A model generated the notes under the pieces. The model made no database searches and was not told the DNA's origin. It saw only the letters and a program-made list of their open reading frames with translations. Of a stretch of 64,000 nucleotides of DNA, positions 29,891 to 38,973 are shown one piece after another (the stretch's first letter is position 1; every line of letters begins with the position of its first letter). A program made the translations under genes and the position numbers. The DNA lies in contig NC_014924.1 of the NCBI RefSeq assembly GCF_000185965.1, forward strand, positions 1,550,001 to 1,614,000. Direction: 5' to 3'. Source of the stretch: Pseudoxanthomonas suwonensis 11-1 (lineage in GTDB: Bacteria; Pseudomonadota; Gammaproteobacteria; Xanthomonadales; Xanthomonadaceae).

Positions 29891-30793
29891 ATGACGACGA
29901 CCGCGATTGTTGCCCGGGCCGCCTGGCTTTTTCTGCTCCTGGTTCCCCTCTCGGTGGGCGCGCGCGAGCGTGCCCAGGCAAACCATCTTCCGTTGCCGGT
30001 CATGGACCTGGGGCGGTTCGCCGGCCAATGGCACCACGTGGCCTGGCTGCCGGTGGATTTGCAGCGCAAGTGCGTGCGCGATAGCCGGGTCTCCCTGGCG
30101 CGCGTTGAAGAGGGCTTCGAGCTGCGACGCTCCTGCGTCGACAGCGACGGCAAACTGCTGGAGGAAACCGCCGACGCCGTCTCCGTGCCTGGTGCACCGG
30201 GCTCGCTGCAGGTGCGCTCCGCACCGCGCTGGCGTGCATGGATACCGATGGGCTGGAGCCGGCGCTGGGTGCTGGCGGTGGACCCGTCCTACCAGTGGGC
30301 GCTGGTCGGGGCTCCGGACCAGGACCATCTCTGGGTCCTCGCGCGCCAGCCGCACATGGACCGCACCCTGCTGGCCAGCCTGGTCGAACGTGCGCAGGCC
30401 ATGGGATATCCGGTGGATGAACTGGTGTTCGAGCCGGGTGCGCATGGCGGCGAGGCGCGGCGGATTCCCTCCACCCTCGTGGCCTCGACCAACGAGCCGT
30501 TCTGGCAGGCGAAGGTCGAGGGTGCGGTGGTGCAACTGTCGGGTCCCGCGCTGGAAACGCCGCGGCGACTGCCGCTGGTCGTGCGCGAGGATTCCCTGGT
30601 GCCTGGCGTGCAGCGCATCGTCGCACGCGATGCGCAGGGCGAGCTCGTGCTGCGGGTCGCGGCCGATCCCTGCCAGGACAGCATGTCGGGCGCGTGGTTC
30701 CCGCTGCAGGCCTCGCTGTCGGTGGATGGGCAGGCCGCGGTCGCTGGTTGCGCGCGTCCCGCGGACCTGCCGGCTCCGGTGGAGCCGCGCTAG
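29891..30793 (+). CDS. Lipocalin protein with C-terminal COG3650-like domain
   Basis: A 300-residue exported protein. A signal peptide (~1-23) is followed by a Blc-type lipocalin domain (~35-185: 'DLGRFAGQWHHVAWLP', 'RSCVDSDG', 'AWIPMGWSRRWVLAVDPSYQWALVG'). Residues ~195-300 begin 'STNEPFWQAKVEG' and look like the COG3650/META-like exported domain that occurs as a separate protein elsewhere. Bacterial lipocalins bind lysophospholipids or other hydrophobic molecules in the envelope. No lipobox Cys is seen after the signal, so it is likely soluble in the periplasm. The two-domain fusion is uncommon in my experience. ATG 29891 follows a 'GCTAAT' that could be its -10. Confidence 0.85.
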   Translation: MTTTAIVARAAWLFLLLVPLSVGARERAQANHLPLPVMDLGRFAGQWHHVAWLPVDLQRKCVRDSRVSLARVEEGFELRRSCVDSDGKLLEETADAVSVPGAPGSLQVRSAPRWRAWIPMGWSRRWVLAVDPSYQWALVGAPDQDHLWVLARQPHMDRTLLASLVERAQAMGYPVDELVFEPGAHGGEARRIPSTLVASTNEPFWQAKVEGAVVQLSGPALETPRRLPLVVREDSLVPGVQRIVARDAQGELVLRVAADPCQDSMSGAWFPLQASLSVDGQAAVAGCARPADLPAPVEPR

Positions 30794-30798
30794 CCCGA

Positions 30799-30804
30799 TA
30801 CAAT
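30799..30804 (+). promoter_or_regulatory. Putative -10 box before yjdM
   Basis: TACAAT, 32 bases before the yjdM ATG. It overlaps an apparent second copy of the yjdM 5' end. No clear -35. Confidence 0.35.
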
Positions 30805-30836
30805 GGCGGCCGTTCTTTCCTGCCCAAGAGGATGCA

Positions 30837-31178
30837 ATGGCCGCCATTCCTTCCTGCCCCCAGTGCGGGCTGGACAACACCTACGCCGACGGCGCGCTGT
30901 GGATCTGCCCGGACTGCGGCCATGAGTGGACCGCGGAGGAGGGCGCCGAGGCCGACGCAGACGCCGCGGTGCGCGACAGCAACGGCAACGTGCTGGCCGC
31001 CGGCGACACGGTCGTCGTGATCAAGGACCTAAAGGTCAAGGGCTCTTCGATCCCGCTCAAGCAGGGCACGGTGATCCGCAACATCCGCCTGGTCGAAGGC
31101 GATCCGGAGCACATCGAAGGCAACTCCGAGAAGATCAAGGGGCTGGTGCTCAAGACCCAGTTCCTGCGCAAGGCCTGA
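30837..31178 (+). CDS. yjdM: Zinc-ribbon protein YjdM (PhnA-like)
   Basis: A 113-residue cytoplasmic protein with an N-terminal zinc ribbon (two CxxC pairs, 'CPQC' and 'CPDC', residues ~7-27) and the PhnA/YjdM C-terminal domain 'GDTVVVIKDLKVKGSSIPLKQG'. Despite the PhnA name, no phosphonate genes are nearby; the role in this group is unclear. Around 34 bases upstream lies a 23-base sequence that matches the first 23 bases of the gene at 20 positions, also starting with ATG, but in a different frame. The stop is followed by heptamer repeats. Confidence 0.9.
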   Translation: MAAIPSCPQCGLDNTYADGALWICPDCGHEWTAEEGAEADADAAVRDSNGNVLAAGDTVVVIKDLKVKGSSIPLKQGTVIRNIRLVEGDPEHIEGNSEKIKGLVLKTQFLRKA

Positions 31179-31526
31179 GGGTGATTGGTGATTGGTGATT
31201 GGTGATTGGTGATTCGTGATTGGTGATTCGTGATTGGTGATTCGTGATTCGTGATTGGCGCGGAGCCTAGTCCGGACAAGCGACGCGCTCCGGTGTTGGG
31301 TGGGGCCGGAGCACCGTTCCTCTTCGATCTGGAGCGGGGTAGGGAGAGCGCCGGGCGCCGGCGCATCTCCCGGATCGCGGCGTAGGCGAGCGCCCGTACC
31401 AGGCCGTCTCCTGCGTGCCCATTCGCATGTGGCCGCTATGATTCGATGTTCGTCCGGCGCCACCGCGCCGCGGTCCTTTTCCCGGCCACGCTGCCTGCCA
31501 GCCCGGCCCGTTCCAGGAGTCCATGC
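31179..31526. other. Intergenic region after yjdM
   Basis: It starts with eleven heptamer repeats (31181-31257). The rest holds inverted repeats (CTCCGG...CCGGAG near 31289-31312) and a 'TATGAT' near 31437 that may be the aldo/keto reductase -10. No gene supported. Confidence 0.5.
31181..31257 (+). repeat. Heptamer tandem repeat (GTGATTS, 11 units)
   Basis: Eleven contiguous 7-base units, all GTGATTG or GTGATTC, starting two bases after the yjdM stop. Alternation of G/C at the last base is the only variation. It is much more regular than the arrays at 4978 and 44846. Confidence 0.95.
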
Positions 31527-32513
31527 ATGCGTTCCAGAGCTTTCGGCCGTACCGGCCACACAGTCGGCGAGATCGGCTTCGGCGCCTGGGCCATCGGCGC
31601 GGCCTGGGGCACGGTCGACGACGGCGAGTCGGTCGCCGCGCTGCACGCGGCGCTGGATGCCGGCCTGGATTTCATCGACACCGCCGACGTCTACGGCGAC
31701 GGCCATTCCGAGCGCCTGATCGCGCGCGTGCTCAAGGAGCGTGGCGGCAAGCGCCCGTTCGTGGCGACCAAGGCCGGGCGTCGCCTGCCCAGGCAGGAGG
31801 TGGCCGGCTACACCGCGCAGAACCTGCAGGAGTGGATCGACCGCAGCCGCCGCAACCTGGAGGTCGAGACCCTCGACCTGCTGCAGCTGCATTGCCCCCC
31901 GACCGACGCCTACTACCACCCGGAGCTGTTCGAACACCTGGAGCGGCTGGTCGAGCGCGGCGCGATCGCGCGCTACGGCGTGAGCGTCGAGCGCGTCGAG
32001 GAAGCCCTCAAGGCGATCGAGTACCCGAACGTCGCCAGCGTGCAGATCATCTTCAACATGTTCCGCCTGCGCCCGGCGCAGCTGTTCTTCGCCGAGGCCC
32101 AGCGCCGCGGCGTGGCGGTGATCGCGCGCGTACCGCTGGCCAGCGGCATGCTCAGCGGCAAGTTCCGCCCGGATACCCGCTTCGAGGAAAGCGACCACCG
32201 CAACTTCAACCGCAACGGCGAGGCCTTCGACGTCGGCGAGACCTTCTCCGGCGTGCCCTACGAGGTCGGCCTGGCAGCGGTGGAGAAGCTGCGTCCGCTG
32301 GTGCCGGAAGGCGCGACCCTGGCGCAGCTCGCGCTGCGCTGGATCCTGATGCACGAGGCGGTGAGCGTGGTCATCCCCGGCGCGAAGAACCCGCAGCAGG
32401 CCCTGGCCAATATCGCCGCCGCCGACCTGCCGGCGCTGTCCGACGAGGCCATGGGCGAGGTCGCGCGCATCTACGAGCAGGACATCAAGCCGTACGTGCA
32501 CCAGCGCTGGTAA
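31527..32513 (+). CDS. Aldo/keto reductase
   Basis: A 328-residue cytoplasmic NADPH-dependent reductase of the AKR superfamily. The catalytic tetrad is visible as Asp in 'FIDTADVYG', Tyr in the same segment, Lys in 'FVATKAG' and His in 'LLQLHCPP'. 'VIPGAKNPQQ' is the cofactor-binding region. It is closest in style to the YajO/IolS-type aldo/keto reductases. AGGAG lies 7 bases before ATG 31527; an out-of-frame ATG is four bases earlier. The next gene starts 33 bases after, so they may be co-transcribed. Confidence 0.93.
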   Translation: MRSRAFGRTGHTVGEIGFGAWAIGAAWGTVDDGESVAALHAALDAGLDFIDTADVYGDGHSERLIARVLKERGGKRPFVATKAGRRLPRQEVAGYTAQNLQEWIDRSRRNLEVETLDLLQLHCPPTDAYYHPELFEHLERLVERGAIARYGVSVERVEEALKAIEYPNVASVQIIFNMFRLRPAQLFFAEAQRRGVAVIARVPLASGMLSGKFRPDTRFEESDHRNFNRNGEAFDVGETFSGVPYEVGLAAVEKLRPLVPEGATLAQLALRWILMHEAVSVVIPGAKNPQQALANIAAADLPALSDEAMGEVARIYEQDIKPYVHQRW

Positions 32514-32546
32514 GCGCGGCGGCATCTTCCGGGAACGAGCAGGGAC

Positions 32547-33224
32547 ATGAGGATCCTCGTGGTACTGACCTCGCACGACCGCCTCGGCGATACCGGCGAG
32601 AAGACCGGCTTCTGGCTGGAGGAACTGGCCGCGCCGTACTGGCGCTTCCGCGACGCCGGCGCCGAGGTGGTGCTGGCCACGCCGCGCGGCGGTGCGGCTC
32701 CGCTGGACCCGCGCAGCGACGCGCCGGAATCCCGGACCGACGACACCCGCCGCTTCAAGGATGACGCCGCGGCGATGGCTGCGCTGGCGGATACCCGCAG
32801 GCTGGCCGAGGTGTCTACGGATGATTTCGACGCGATCTTCTATCCCGGCGGCCACGGTCCGTTGTGGGACCTGGCCGAGGACCGGCAGTCGCGGGCCCTG
32901 CTCGAACGTGCGGCCGCCAGCGGCAAGCCGCTGGGCCTGGTCTGCCACGACCCGGCCGCGCTGCGACATGCCCACCGCCCTGATGGCGCGCCGCTGGTGC
33001 AGGGCCGCAAGGTCACCGGCTTCAGCGACAGCGAGGAGGCCGCGGTGGGCCTGGCCGAGGTGGTTCCGTTCTCGGTCGAGGCCATGCTCCGCGACCACGG
33101 CGGCGAGTACTCCAGGGCGGGCGACTTCCAGCCCTACGTCGTGACCGACGGCCTGCTGGTGACCGGCCAGAACCCGGCCTCGTCCGCGCCAACCGCCGAA
33201 GCGCTGCTGGCCCTGCTGCGCTGA
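32547..33224 (+). CDS. DJ-1/PfpI-family protein (Hsp31-like)
   Basis: A 225-residue cytoplasmic protein of the class I glutamine amidotransferase-like superfamily. It has the nucleophilic elbow Cys 133 in 'GLVCHDPAAL', a Glu in 'GEKTGFWLEELAAPY', and 'FYPGGHGPLWDL'. Members of this Hsp31-like group act as glyoxalase III, deglycase or chaperone. It follows an aldo/keto reductase, and both could detoxify reactive aldehydes (inference). The start ATG 32547 is preceded by GAGCAGGG. Confidence 0.9.
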   Translation: MRILVVLTSHDRLGDTGEKTGFWLEELAAPYWRFRDAGAEVVLATPRGGAAPLDPRSDAPESRTDDTRRFKDDAAAMAALADTRRLAEVSTDDFDAIFYPGGHGPLWDLAEDRQSRALLERAAASGKPLGLVCHDPAALRHAHRPDGAPLVQGRKVTGFSDSEEAAVGLAEVVPFSVEAMLRDHGGEYSRAGDFQPYVVTDGLLVTGQNPASSAPTAEALLALLR

Positions 33225-33316
33225 GCCAGGCGGGGTATCCGCCGAGCCCGTACTGGACAGCCTGCCGGCACCGGAGGCACGCTGGCGTCGGGTCCCACAG
33301 GCCTGCAAGGTGCCGA

Positions 33317-33838
33317 ATGCGTAGAGCTGCGCTCGCTTCATGCCTTATCGCCGTCCTGGTGTCGCTGGTGGCGTGTTCGCGATCGCCAGGAGAGGGGGCG
33401 GAGACAACTGCCGTCAACCCGCCTGCACTGGTGGAAGAGGCCCTGTCGTCGGACGACCAGGTCGCGGACCAGCAGGCTCCCGTGGATGGGGCCGCGGACG
33501 ATGGCATCGCCGACGAGCCCGATCCAACCATCGCCGGCCTGGCGGGTTCCTGGTCGCTGTGGGAGGACACGGAGGGCGGCACGGTGTGCCCGATCGAACT
33601 CAAGGAGACGCCGGTACTGGGAGGCCATGCGCGTGAAGTCGACCAGGCCTGCGTGGAGCAGCTCGACCTGGCCGGAGACATGCATGCCTGGTTCGTCGAC
33701 GAACGCGACCGCTCGCTGGTGATCGTCGATGCCACGCGCCAAGCCATCGTGCGCCTGCCGCGTTCTGGTGGCACCGAGTTCTACCTGCCGCGCGAAGCGG
33801 GCCGGCGCTATGGCCTGATGCTCAGCCCGGCCCGGTAA
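33317..33838 (+). CDS. Lipoprotein with protease-inhibitor Inh/Omp19-like domain
   Basis: A 173-residue lipoprotein: signal with lipobox 'LVAC' (Cys ~20), an acidic linker (~25-70, many Asp/Glu), then an Inh/AprI-type beta-barrel domain ('[14 protein letters not shown]', two Cys likely forming a disulfide, '[13 protein letters not shown]' and 'ACVEQL'). Inh proteins inhibit secreted serralysin-type metalloproteases in the periplasm. No such protease gene is in the window, so the target, if any, is elsewhere. Confidence 0.8.
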   Translation: MRRAALASCLIAVLVSLVACSRSPGEGAETTAVNPPALVEEALSSDDQVADQQAPVDGAADDGIADEPDPTIAGLAGSWSLWEDTEGGTVCPIELKETPVLGGHAREVDQACVEQLDLAGDMHAWFVDERDRSLVIVDATRQAIVRLPRSGGTEFYLPREAGRRYGLMLSPAR

Positions 33839-33878
33839 GCGGCGGGCGCTCCGCAGCCGTCCAGCCCGGCGGCAGGCG

Positions 33879-33884
33879 TAAAAT
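33879..33884 (+). promoter_or_regulatory. Possible -10 box overlapping the first ATG of the GNAT-TadA gene
   Basis: TAAAAT includes the first two bases of ATG 33883. If it is a -10, transcription would start near 33891 and translation would need GTG 33913 or ATG 33952. Confidence 0.3.
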
Positions 33885-34983
33885 GCGCGTTCCTGTTCCC
33901 GGAACACGCGCAGTGGCAAAGCAGACCTCCACGGGCCCGACGCCCGTGGCCATGGAGGACAACCAGGCATCCGCCCAGCTGCGCATCGTGCCGGCCACCG
34001 CGGCCGATATCGATGCCCTGTCGGCGCTGCTGGTGGAGACCGTCGCCAGCAATGGTTCGGTCGGCTTCATGCATCCGCTGCCGATGGAGCAGGCGCGAGC
34101 GTTCTGGACCGCTGCGCTGGAAGAGGCCGGGCAAGGCAGGCGCGTGGTGCTTTGCGCCTGGCGAGATGGCGAGCTGCTGGCCACCGGTTCGCTGGCCCTG
34201 GTCCAGGCGCCCAGCCAGCCGCACCGTGCCGAACTGACCAAGGTGATGACCGCCCCGGCGGCACGCGGCGCCGGTGTGGGTGCGATCCTGGTGCGGGCGC
34301 TCGAGCAGGTCGCGCGCGAACGCGGGCGGCGCCTGCTGACCCTGGATGCCTCGCTGGTCGAGGGCGCGACGTCGTTCTACCGCCGCCTCGGCTACCACAC
34401 CACCGGCGACATCCCCGAGTACGCGTACAAGCCGCTGGGCGGCCTGGGCGCGACCCGGATCATGTGGAAACTGCTGGATGCACGCGAGCCGATGCGTGTC
34501 ACCGCGGTCGATCGGGCCATCGACGAGCGCCATATGTGCCACGCGCTGGACCTGGCCGAACGCGCCGAAAAGGAGTTCGACGAGATCCCGGTCGGCGCGG
34601 TGGTGGTCTCCGCCGCGGGCGAGGTGATCGGCGAGGGCTGGAACCGCAACATCCTCGACCATGATCCCAGCGCGCACGCCGAGATCATGGCCATGCGCCA
34701 GGCCGGACAGGCGCTGTCCAACCACCGCCTCGTCGGCGCGACCCTGTACGTGACCCTGGAACCATGCGCGATGTGCGCCATGGCCCTGGTCCATGCCCGC
34801 ATTGCGCGCGTGGTCTACGGCGCGGCCGATCCCAAGACCGGCGCCTGCGGCAGCGTGTTCGACGTGATCGGCGACCCGCGCCACAACCACCGCGTGCAGG
34901 TGCAGGGCGGGGTGCTGGGCGAAGAGGCCGGGCGGCGCCTGACCAACTATTTCCGCGCCAAGCGCGGCAAGCCGCTGGTCTGA
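33883..34983 (+). CDS. tadA: GNAT acetyltransferase-tRNA adenosine(34) deaminase TadA fusion
   Basis: A 366-residue two-domain protein. Residues ~35-200 are a GNAT acetyltransferase ('[19 protein letters not shown]' is the acetyl-CoA loop, 'SFYRRLGYH'). Residues ~205-366 are TadA, which deaminates A34 to inosine in tRNA-Arg(ACG), with zinc/catalytic motifs 'HAEIMA' and 'PCAMC' and the C-terminal 'LTNYFRAKR'. TadA is essential and normally stands alone at ~165 residues. There is no ribosome-binding site before its internal Met (34492), so a true fusion is likely. The acetylation target is unknown. The start is uncertain: ATG 33883 (used here), GTG 33913 (GGAA 8 bases upstream) or ATG 33952 are all in frame. 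Confidence 0.92.
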   Translation: MRVPVPGTRAVAKQTSTGPTPVAMEDNQASAQLRIVPATAADIDALSALLVETVASNGSVGFMHPLPMEQARAFWTAALEEAGQGRRVVLCAWRDGELLATGSLALVQAPSQPHRAELTKVMTAPAARGAGVGAILVRALEQVARERGRRLLTLDASLVEGATSFYRRLGYHTTGDIPEYAYKPLGGLGATRIMWKLLDAREPMRVTAVDRAIDERHMCHALDLAERAEKEFDEIPVGAVVVSAAGEVIGEGWNRNILDHDPSAHAEIMAMRQAGQALSNHRLVGATLYVTLEPCAMCAMALVHARIARVVYGAADPKTGACGSVFDVIGDPRHNHRVQVQGGVLGEEAGRRLTNYFRAKRGKPLV

Positions 34984-34999
34984 GCGGCGGCGCGGCGGT

Positions 35000-35464
35000 T
35001 CAGGCCTGCGGCGGTTGCGGCCGGATCGGGCGGTGGTCCATTTCCTCGTTGATCGCGGTCACCGCCAGGGTGGACTCGCGTGCCAGCAGGAAACTCGCCG
35101 CGAACATCGACAGCACGCCGCCGGAGGCCAGCCAGATCGGCAGCGCGCCGAAGCGGTGGCCGGCGAACGCGTCCACGGCCACCGCCAGGCTGGTGCCGAC
35201 GAAGCAGGTGATCGCGATGTAGAGCAGCTGCCCGGCGCGCAGCATCAGCAGGCTGCGCAGCCGCTGCAGGGCGATGCGCTTCTCGTACAGCGCCCGCTCG
35301 CGCTCGTCGTGCACGTCCACCAGTTCCCGCAGCAGGGTGCGCGCGCGGTCGATGATCCGGGCCAGGCGGTTGTTGGCCGACAGCAGCAGCGAGGCGGTTG
35401 CGGTCAGGAAGAAGGCCGGCGCCAGCATCGCGGCCAGGATCGCGTGGGTGCTCGACTCTTGCAT
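35000..35464 (-). CDS. DUF2721 membrane protein
   Basis: A 154-residue membrane protein with three hydrophobic segments: '[20 protein letters not shown]' at the N-terminus, and two near ~80-125. A charged helical stretch between them ('[17 protein letters not shown]') matches DUF2721. Function unknown. It converges on tadA with a 16-base gap and is divergent from orn. Confidence 0.85.
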   Translation of the reverse strand: MQESSTHAILAAMLAPAFFLTATASLLLSANNRLARIIDRARTLLRELVDVHDERERALYEKRIALQRLRSLLMLRAGQLLYIAITCFVGTSLAVAVDAFAGHRFGALPIWLASGGVLSMFAASFLLARESTLAVTAINEEMDHRPIRPQPPQA

Positions 35465-35550
35465 GGGCCAGGCGGGCGTGGGGACTGCGGTATCATGCCA
35501 GTCCCCGCCGCGCCCGCAAGCGCGGCCCCGCCAACGGAGCTGCGCAGCGC

Positions 35551-36120
35551 ATGGCCATCGCCTCGGGAATGGACCGCCTGATCTGGATCGACCTTGAGAT
35601 GACCGGCCTGGATACGGACCGTGATTCGATCCTGGAAATCGCCACGGTGGTGACCGATGCCCAGCTCAACGTGCTTGCCGAAGGCCCGGAACTGGCGATT
35701 TCGCATCCGTTGCAGGTGCTGGAGGCGATGGACGACTGGAACCGCAACCAGCACGGCCGCTCCGGCCTGTGGCAGCGGGTGCTCGACAGCGACGTGACCC
35801 TGGCCCAGGCCGAGGCACGCACCGTGGCCTTCCTCAATGAGTGGGTGCCGGCCAAGGCCTCGCCGATGTGTGGCAACTCGATCTGCCAGGACCGCCGTTT
35901 CCTGCACCGGCTGATGCCGCGGCTGGAGCAGTACTTCCACTACCGCAACCTCGATGTCAGCACGCTCAAGGAGCTGGCCCGGCGCTGGTGCCCGGACGCG
36001 CTGGCCGGCGTCGGCAAGCAGGCCGCGCACACCGCGCTGAGCGACGTGCACGACTCGATCGCCGAACTGCGCCATTACCGCGGCTTCCTCGGCAGGTTCT
36101 CCGGCCTGTCCGGAGGCTGA
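35551..36120 (+). CDS. orn: Oligoribonuclease Orn
   Basis: A 3'-5' exoribonuclease that degrades 2-5-mer RNAs and, in c-di-GMP users, pGpG. The 189 residues contain DEDDh residues: Asp 14/Glu 16 in 'DLEMTGLD', Asp in '[10 protein letters not shown]' and His/Asp in '[11 protein letters not shown]'. Length matches the family. ATG 35551 is chosen; ATG 35569 would remove six N-terminal residues. It is essential in many gammaproteobacteria. Confidence 0.97.
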   Translation: MAIASGMDRLIWIDLEMTGLDTDRDSILEIATVVTDAQLNVLAEGPELAISHPLQVLEAMDDWNRNQHGRSGLWQRVLDSDVTLAQAEARTVAFLNEWVPAKASPMCGNSICQDRRFLHRLMPRLEQYFHYRNLDVSTLKELARRWCPDALAGVGKQAAHTALSDVHDSIAELRHYRGFLGRFSGLSGG

Positions 36121-36390
36121 AGCTACGGGGCTGGTCGCCGGCCCTACGTTACTGAGCGCCCGCATCTGTCCTGGCCACGGGGCGAGGGCCATCGGGCAAT
36201 TCCATCTGGCGAACCCGCCGCTGGCCAGCTGGACTCGCTGCCCTGCCAGACGGACCGGTAGTCCCTGCGCGCGCTTTCAGGAGCGCTTCGTTCCGGGTGC
36301 ATGACTGACGCTGACGCGGCTTCCCCGACGACCGCGTTCCGTGCAATGCGGATGCTTGCGGGCGCTTGATCGACGGCGGATGCCGGAACA
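36121..36390. other. Intergenic region between convergent orn and ppsA
   Basis: No gene supported. A hairpin with one G-T pair (GGGCTGG-TCG-CCGGCCC, ~36128-36144) close after orn could terminate it. A minus-strand reading frame over 36149-36418 has no protein-like features. Confidence 0.45.
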
Positions 36391-36424
36391 AGAAAAGGCC
36401 ATGCCGGTGTACCGGCATGGCCTT
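36391..36424 (-). terminator. Rho-independent terminator of ppsA
   Basis: A perfect 14-bp stem AAGGCCATGCCGGT / complement with loop GT, then TTTCTT in the minus direction. It lies 36 bases after the ppsA stop. Confidence 0.85.
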
Positions 36425-36460
36425 CGTTACGGCGCAGGCAGCCCGTGTGGGCCGCCCTGG

Positions 36461-38833
36461 TCAGCCGGCGCGGCTCTTGGCCAGGCGCAGCCAGGTATCG
36501 ACCACGGTGTCGGGGTTGAGCGACACCGACTCGATGCCTTCCTCCATCAGCCACTGGGCCAGGTCCGGGTGGTCCGAGGGACCCTGGCCGCAGATGCCGA
36601 CGTACTTGCCCTTGGCGCGCGCAGCCTTGATCGCCATCGACAGCAGCTTCTTGACCGCCGGGTTCCGTTCGTCGAACAGGTGGGCGACGATCGACGAATC
36701 GCGGTCCAGGCCCAGCGACAGCTGGGTCAGGTCGTTGGAGCCGATGGAGAAACCGTCGAAGATCTCGAGGAACTCGTCCGCCAGCAGCGCATTGGACGGG
36801 ACCTCGCACATCATGATGATCTTCAGGCCGTTCTCGCCCTGGCGCAGGCCGTTGGCGGCGAGCACCTCGACCACCTTGCGGCCTTCCTCCAGGGTGCGCA
36901 CGAACGGGATCATGACCCAGAGGTTGTCCAGGCCCATCTCGTTGCGCACGCGCAGCACCGCCTTGCACTCCAGCGCGAAGGCGTCGGCGAAGGACGGATC
37001 GACGTAGCGGCTGGCGCCGCGGAAGCCGATCATCGGGTTCTCTTCCTCAGGCTCGTAGCGGTGGCCGCCGATCAGGTTGGCGTACTCGTTGGACTTGAAG
37101 TCCGACAGGCGCACGATCACCGGGTTCGGCGCGACCGAGGCGGTGAGGGTGGCGATGCCCTCGGCCAGGCGGTCGACGTAGAAGCTGACCGGATCAGCGT
37201 AGCCGGCGATCTTGGCGTCGATCTTCTTCTTCGTCTCGGCGTCCTGCCTGGCGTAATCGAGCAGGGCCTTGGGATGCACGCCGATGTGGCTGGCGATGAT
37301 CATCTCCAGGCGCGCCAGGCCGATGCCGGCATTGGGCAGCTGGCCGAAGTCGAACGCGCGCTCCGGGTTTGCGACGTTCATCATGATCTTCAGCGGCGCC
37401 GGCGGCATGTTGCCGAGATCGGTCGTGGTGCGCTCGAAGGGCAGGGCGCCTTCGTAGATGTAGCCGGTGTCGCCCTCGGCGCAGCTGACGGTGACTTCCT
37501 GGCCGTCCTTGATCAGCTCCAGCGCGTTGCCGGTGCCGACCACGGCCGGCACGCCCAGCTCGCGGGCGATGATCGCCGCGTGGCAAGTGCGGCCACCGCG
37601 GTTGGTGACGATCGCGCTGGCGCGCTTCATCACCGGCTCCCAGTCCGGGTCGGTCATGTCGGCGACCAGCACATCGCCGGGCTGCACGCGCTCCATGTCC
37701 TCGAGCGAGCGCACGACGCGGGCAATACCGGCGCCGATCTTCTGGCCGATGGCACGGCCCTCGGCGATCACTTCGCCGCGCTGGCCCAGGGTGAAGCGCT
37801 CGATCTGGGTGGCGTGGCCGCGCGACTTCACCGTCTCGGGGCGTGCCTGCACGATGAACAGCTTGCCGGTCACGCCGTCCTTGGCCCACTCGATATCCAT
37901 CGGGCGGCCGTAGTGTTCCTCGATGGTCAGTGCCTGGCGGGACAGCTCCTGCACGTCCTCGTCGGACAGCGAGAAGCGGCTGCGCAGTTCCGCAGGCGTG
38001 TCCTCGGTGCGCACGCGCTCGCCGGGCTTGTCCGAATACACCATGCGGATCGCCTTGCTGCCCAGGGCGCGGCGCAGGATCGCCGGCTTGCCCTGCTTCA
38101 GCGTGGGCTTGTAGACGTAGAACTCGTCCGGGTTCACCGCGCCCTGCACGACCATCTCGCCCAGGCCGTAGCTGGCGGTGACGAACACCACGTCGCGGAA
38201 GCCGGACTCGGTGTCCAGGGTGAACAGCACGCCGGAGGCGCCGACATCCGAACGCACCATCAGCTGCACGCCCGCCGACAGGAACACGTCCTCGTGCTTG
38301 AAGCCGTGGTGCACGCGGTAGGCGATCGCGCGGTCGTTGTACAGCGAGGCGAACACTTCCTTGACCTTGTGCACGACGTCGTCGGCACCGGTCACGTTGA
38401 GGAAGGTTTCCTGCTGGCCGGCGAAAGAAGCGTCGGGCAGGTCCTCGGCGGTGGCGGAGGAACGCACCGCGACGGCGATGTCGCCGCCGCCATTCTCGCT
38501 GCACAGCCTCGCGTAGGCGGTGCGGATGTCCGCGTCCAGCGCTGGCTGCAGCGGGGCGTCGATCACCCACTGGCGGATCTCGCGGCCAGCGGCGGTCAGC
38601 GCGTTGACGTCCTCCACGTCCAGCTGCGCGAGCCGGTCGTAGATGCGCTGGTGCAGATCGTTGTGCGCGATGAAATCCTTGAATGCCTCGGCGGTGGTGG
38701 CGAAGCCACCGGGCACCGAGACGCCGAGGCCGGACAGGTGCCCGATCATCTCGCCGAGGGAGGAATTCTTGCCGCCTACGCGTGCCAGGTCGGCGAGGCG
38801 CAACTCATGCAACCACAGGATGTTCTGGTTCAA
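36461..38833 (-). CDS. ppsA: Phosphoenolpyruvate synthase PpsA
   Basis: Converts pyruvate and ATP to phosphoenolpyruvate, AMP and phosphate in gluconeogenesis. The 790 residues show an N-terminal ATP-grasp domain ('[14 protein letters not shown]', '[20 protein letters not shown]'), the phospho-His swivelling domain with '[15 protein letters not shown]' (His), and the C-terminal PEP/pyruvate barrel with '[10 protein letters not shown]' (Cys). The start is TTG 38833, supported by GGAG eight bases upstream; the frame has no nearby ATG. Its divergent partner ppsR encodes its regulator. Confidence 0.96.
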   Translation of the reverse strand: MNQNILWLHELRLADLARVGGKNSSLGEMIGHLSGLGVSVPGGFATTAEAFKDFIAHNDLHQRIYDRLAQLDVEDVNALTAAGREIRQWVIDAPLQPALDADIRTAYARLCSENGGGDIAVAVRSSATAEDLPDASFAGQQETFLNVTGADDVVHKVKEVFASLYNDRAIAYRVHHGFKHEDVFLSAGVQLMVRSDVGASGVLFTLDTESGFRDVVFVTASYGLGEMVVQGAVNPDEFYVYKPTLKQGKPAILRRALGSKAIRMVYSDKPGERVRTEDTPAELRSRFSLSDEDVQELSRQALTIEEHYGRPMDIEWAKDGVTGKLFIVQARPETVKSRGHATQIERFTLGQRGEVIAEGRAIGQKIGAGIARVVRSLEDMERVQPGDVLVADMTDPDWEPVMKRASAIVTNRGGRTCHAAIIARELGVPAVVGTGNALELIKDGQEVTVSCAEGDTGYIYEGALPFERTTTDLGNMPPAPLKIMMNVANPERAFDFGQLPNAGIGLARLEMIIASHIGVHPKALLDYARQDAETKKKIDAKIAGYADPVSFYVDRLAEGIATLTASVAPNPVIVRLSDFKSNEYANLIGGHRYEPEEENPMIGFRGASRYVDPSFADAFALECKAVLRVRNEMGLDNLWVMIPFVRTLEEGRKVVEVLAANGLRQGENGLKIIMMCEVPSNALLADEFLEIFDGFSIGSNDLTQLSLGLDRDSSIVAHLFDERNPAVKKLLSMAIKAARAKGKYVGICGQGPSDHPDLAQWLMEEGIESVSLNPDTVVDTWLRLAKSRAG

Positions 38834-38973
38834 GTGCGATGCTCCGTGGAGCCACGCCCGGCCGGGCAATGGCCGTGTCCCGAGGTATGTGGGGCCGTTA
38901 TGATGCCGCTGCGAATATGGGCATATCAATGTTGATCATGTCACTCAATACGAATCCTGGAGACGCCGCAGGC

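Noticed and set aside
31181-31257. CRISPR-like repeat array
   Set aside because: Units are contiguous 7-mers without spacers and there are no cas genes.
36149-36418. A 90-residue minus-strand reading frame after orn
   Set aside because: Low-complexity, overlaps the ppsA terminator hairpin, no ribosome-binding site.
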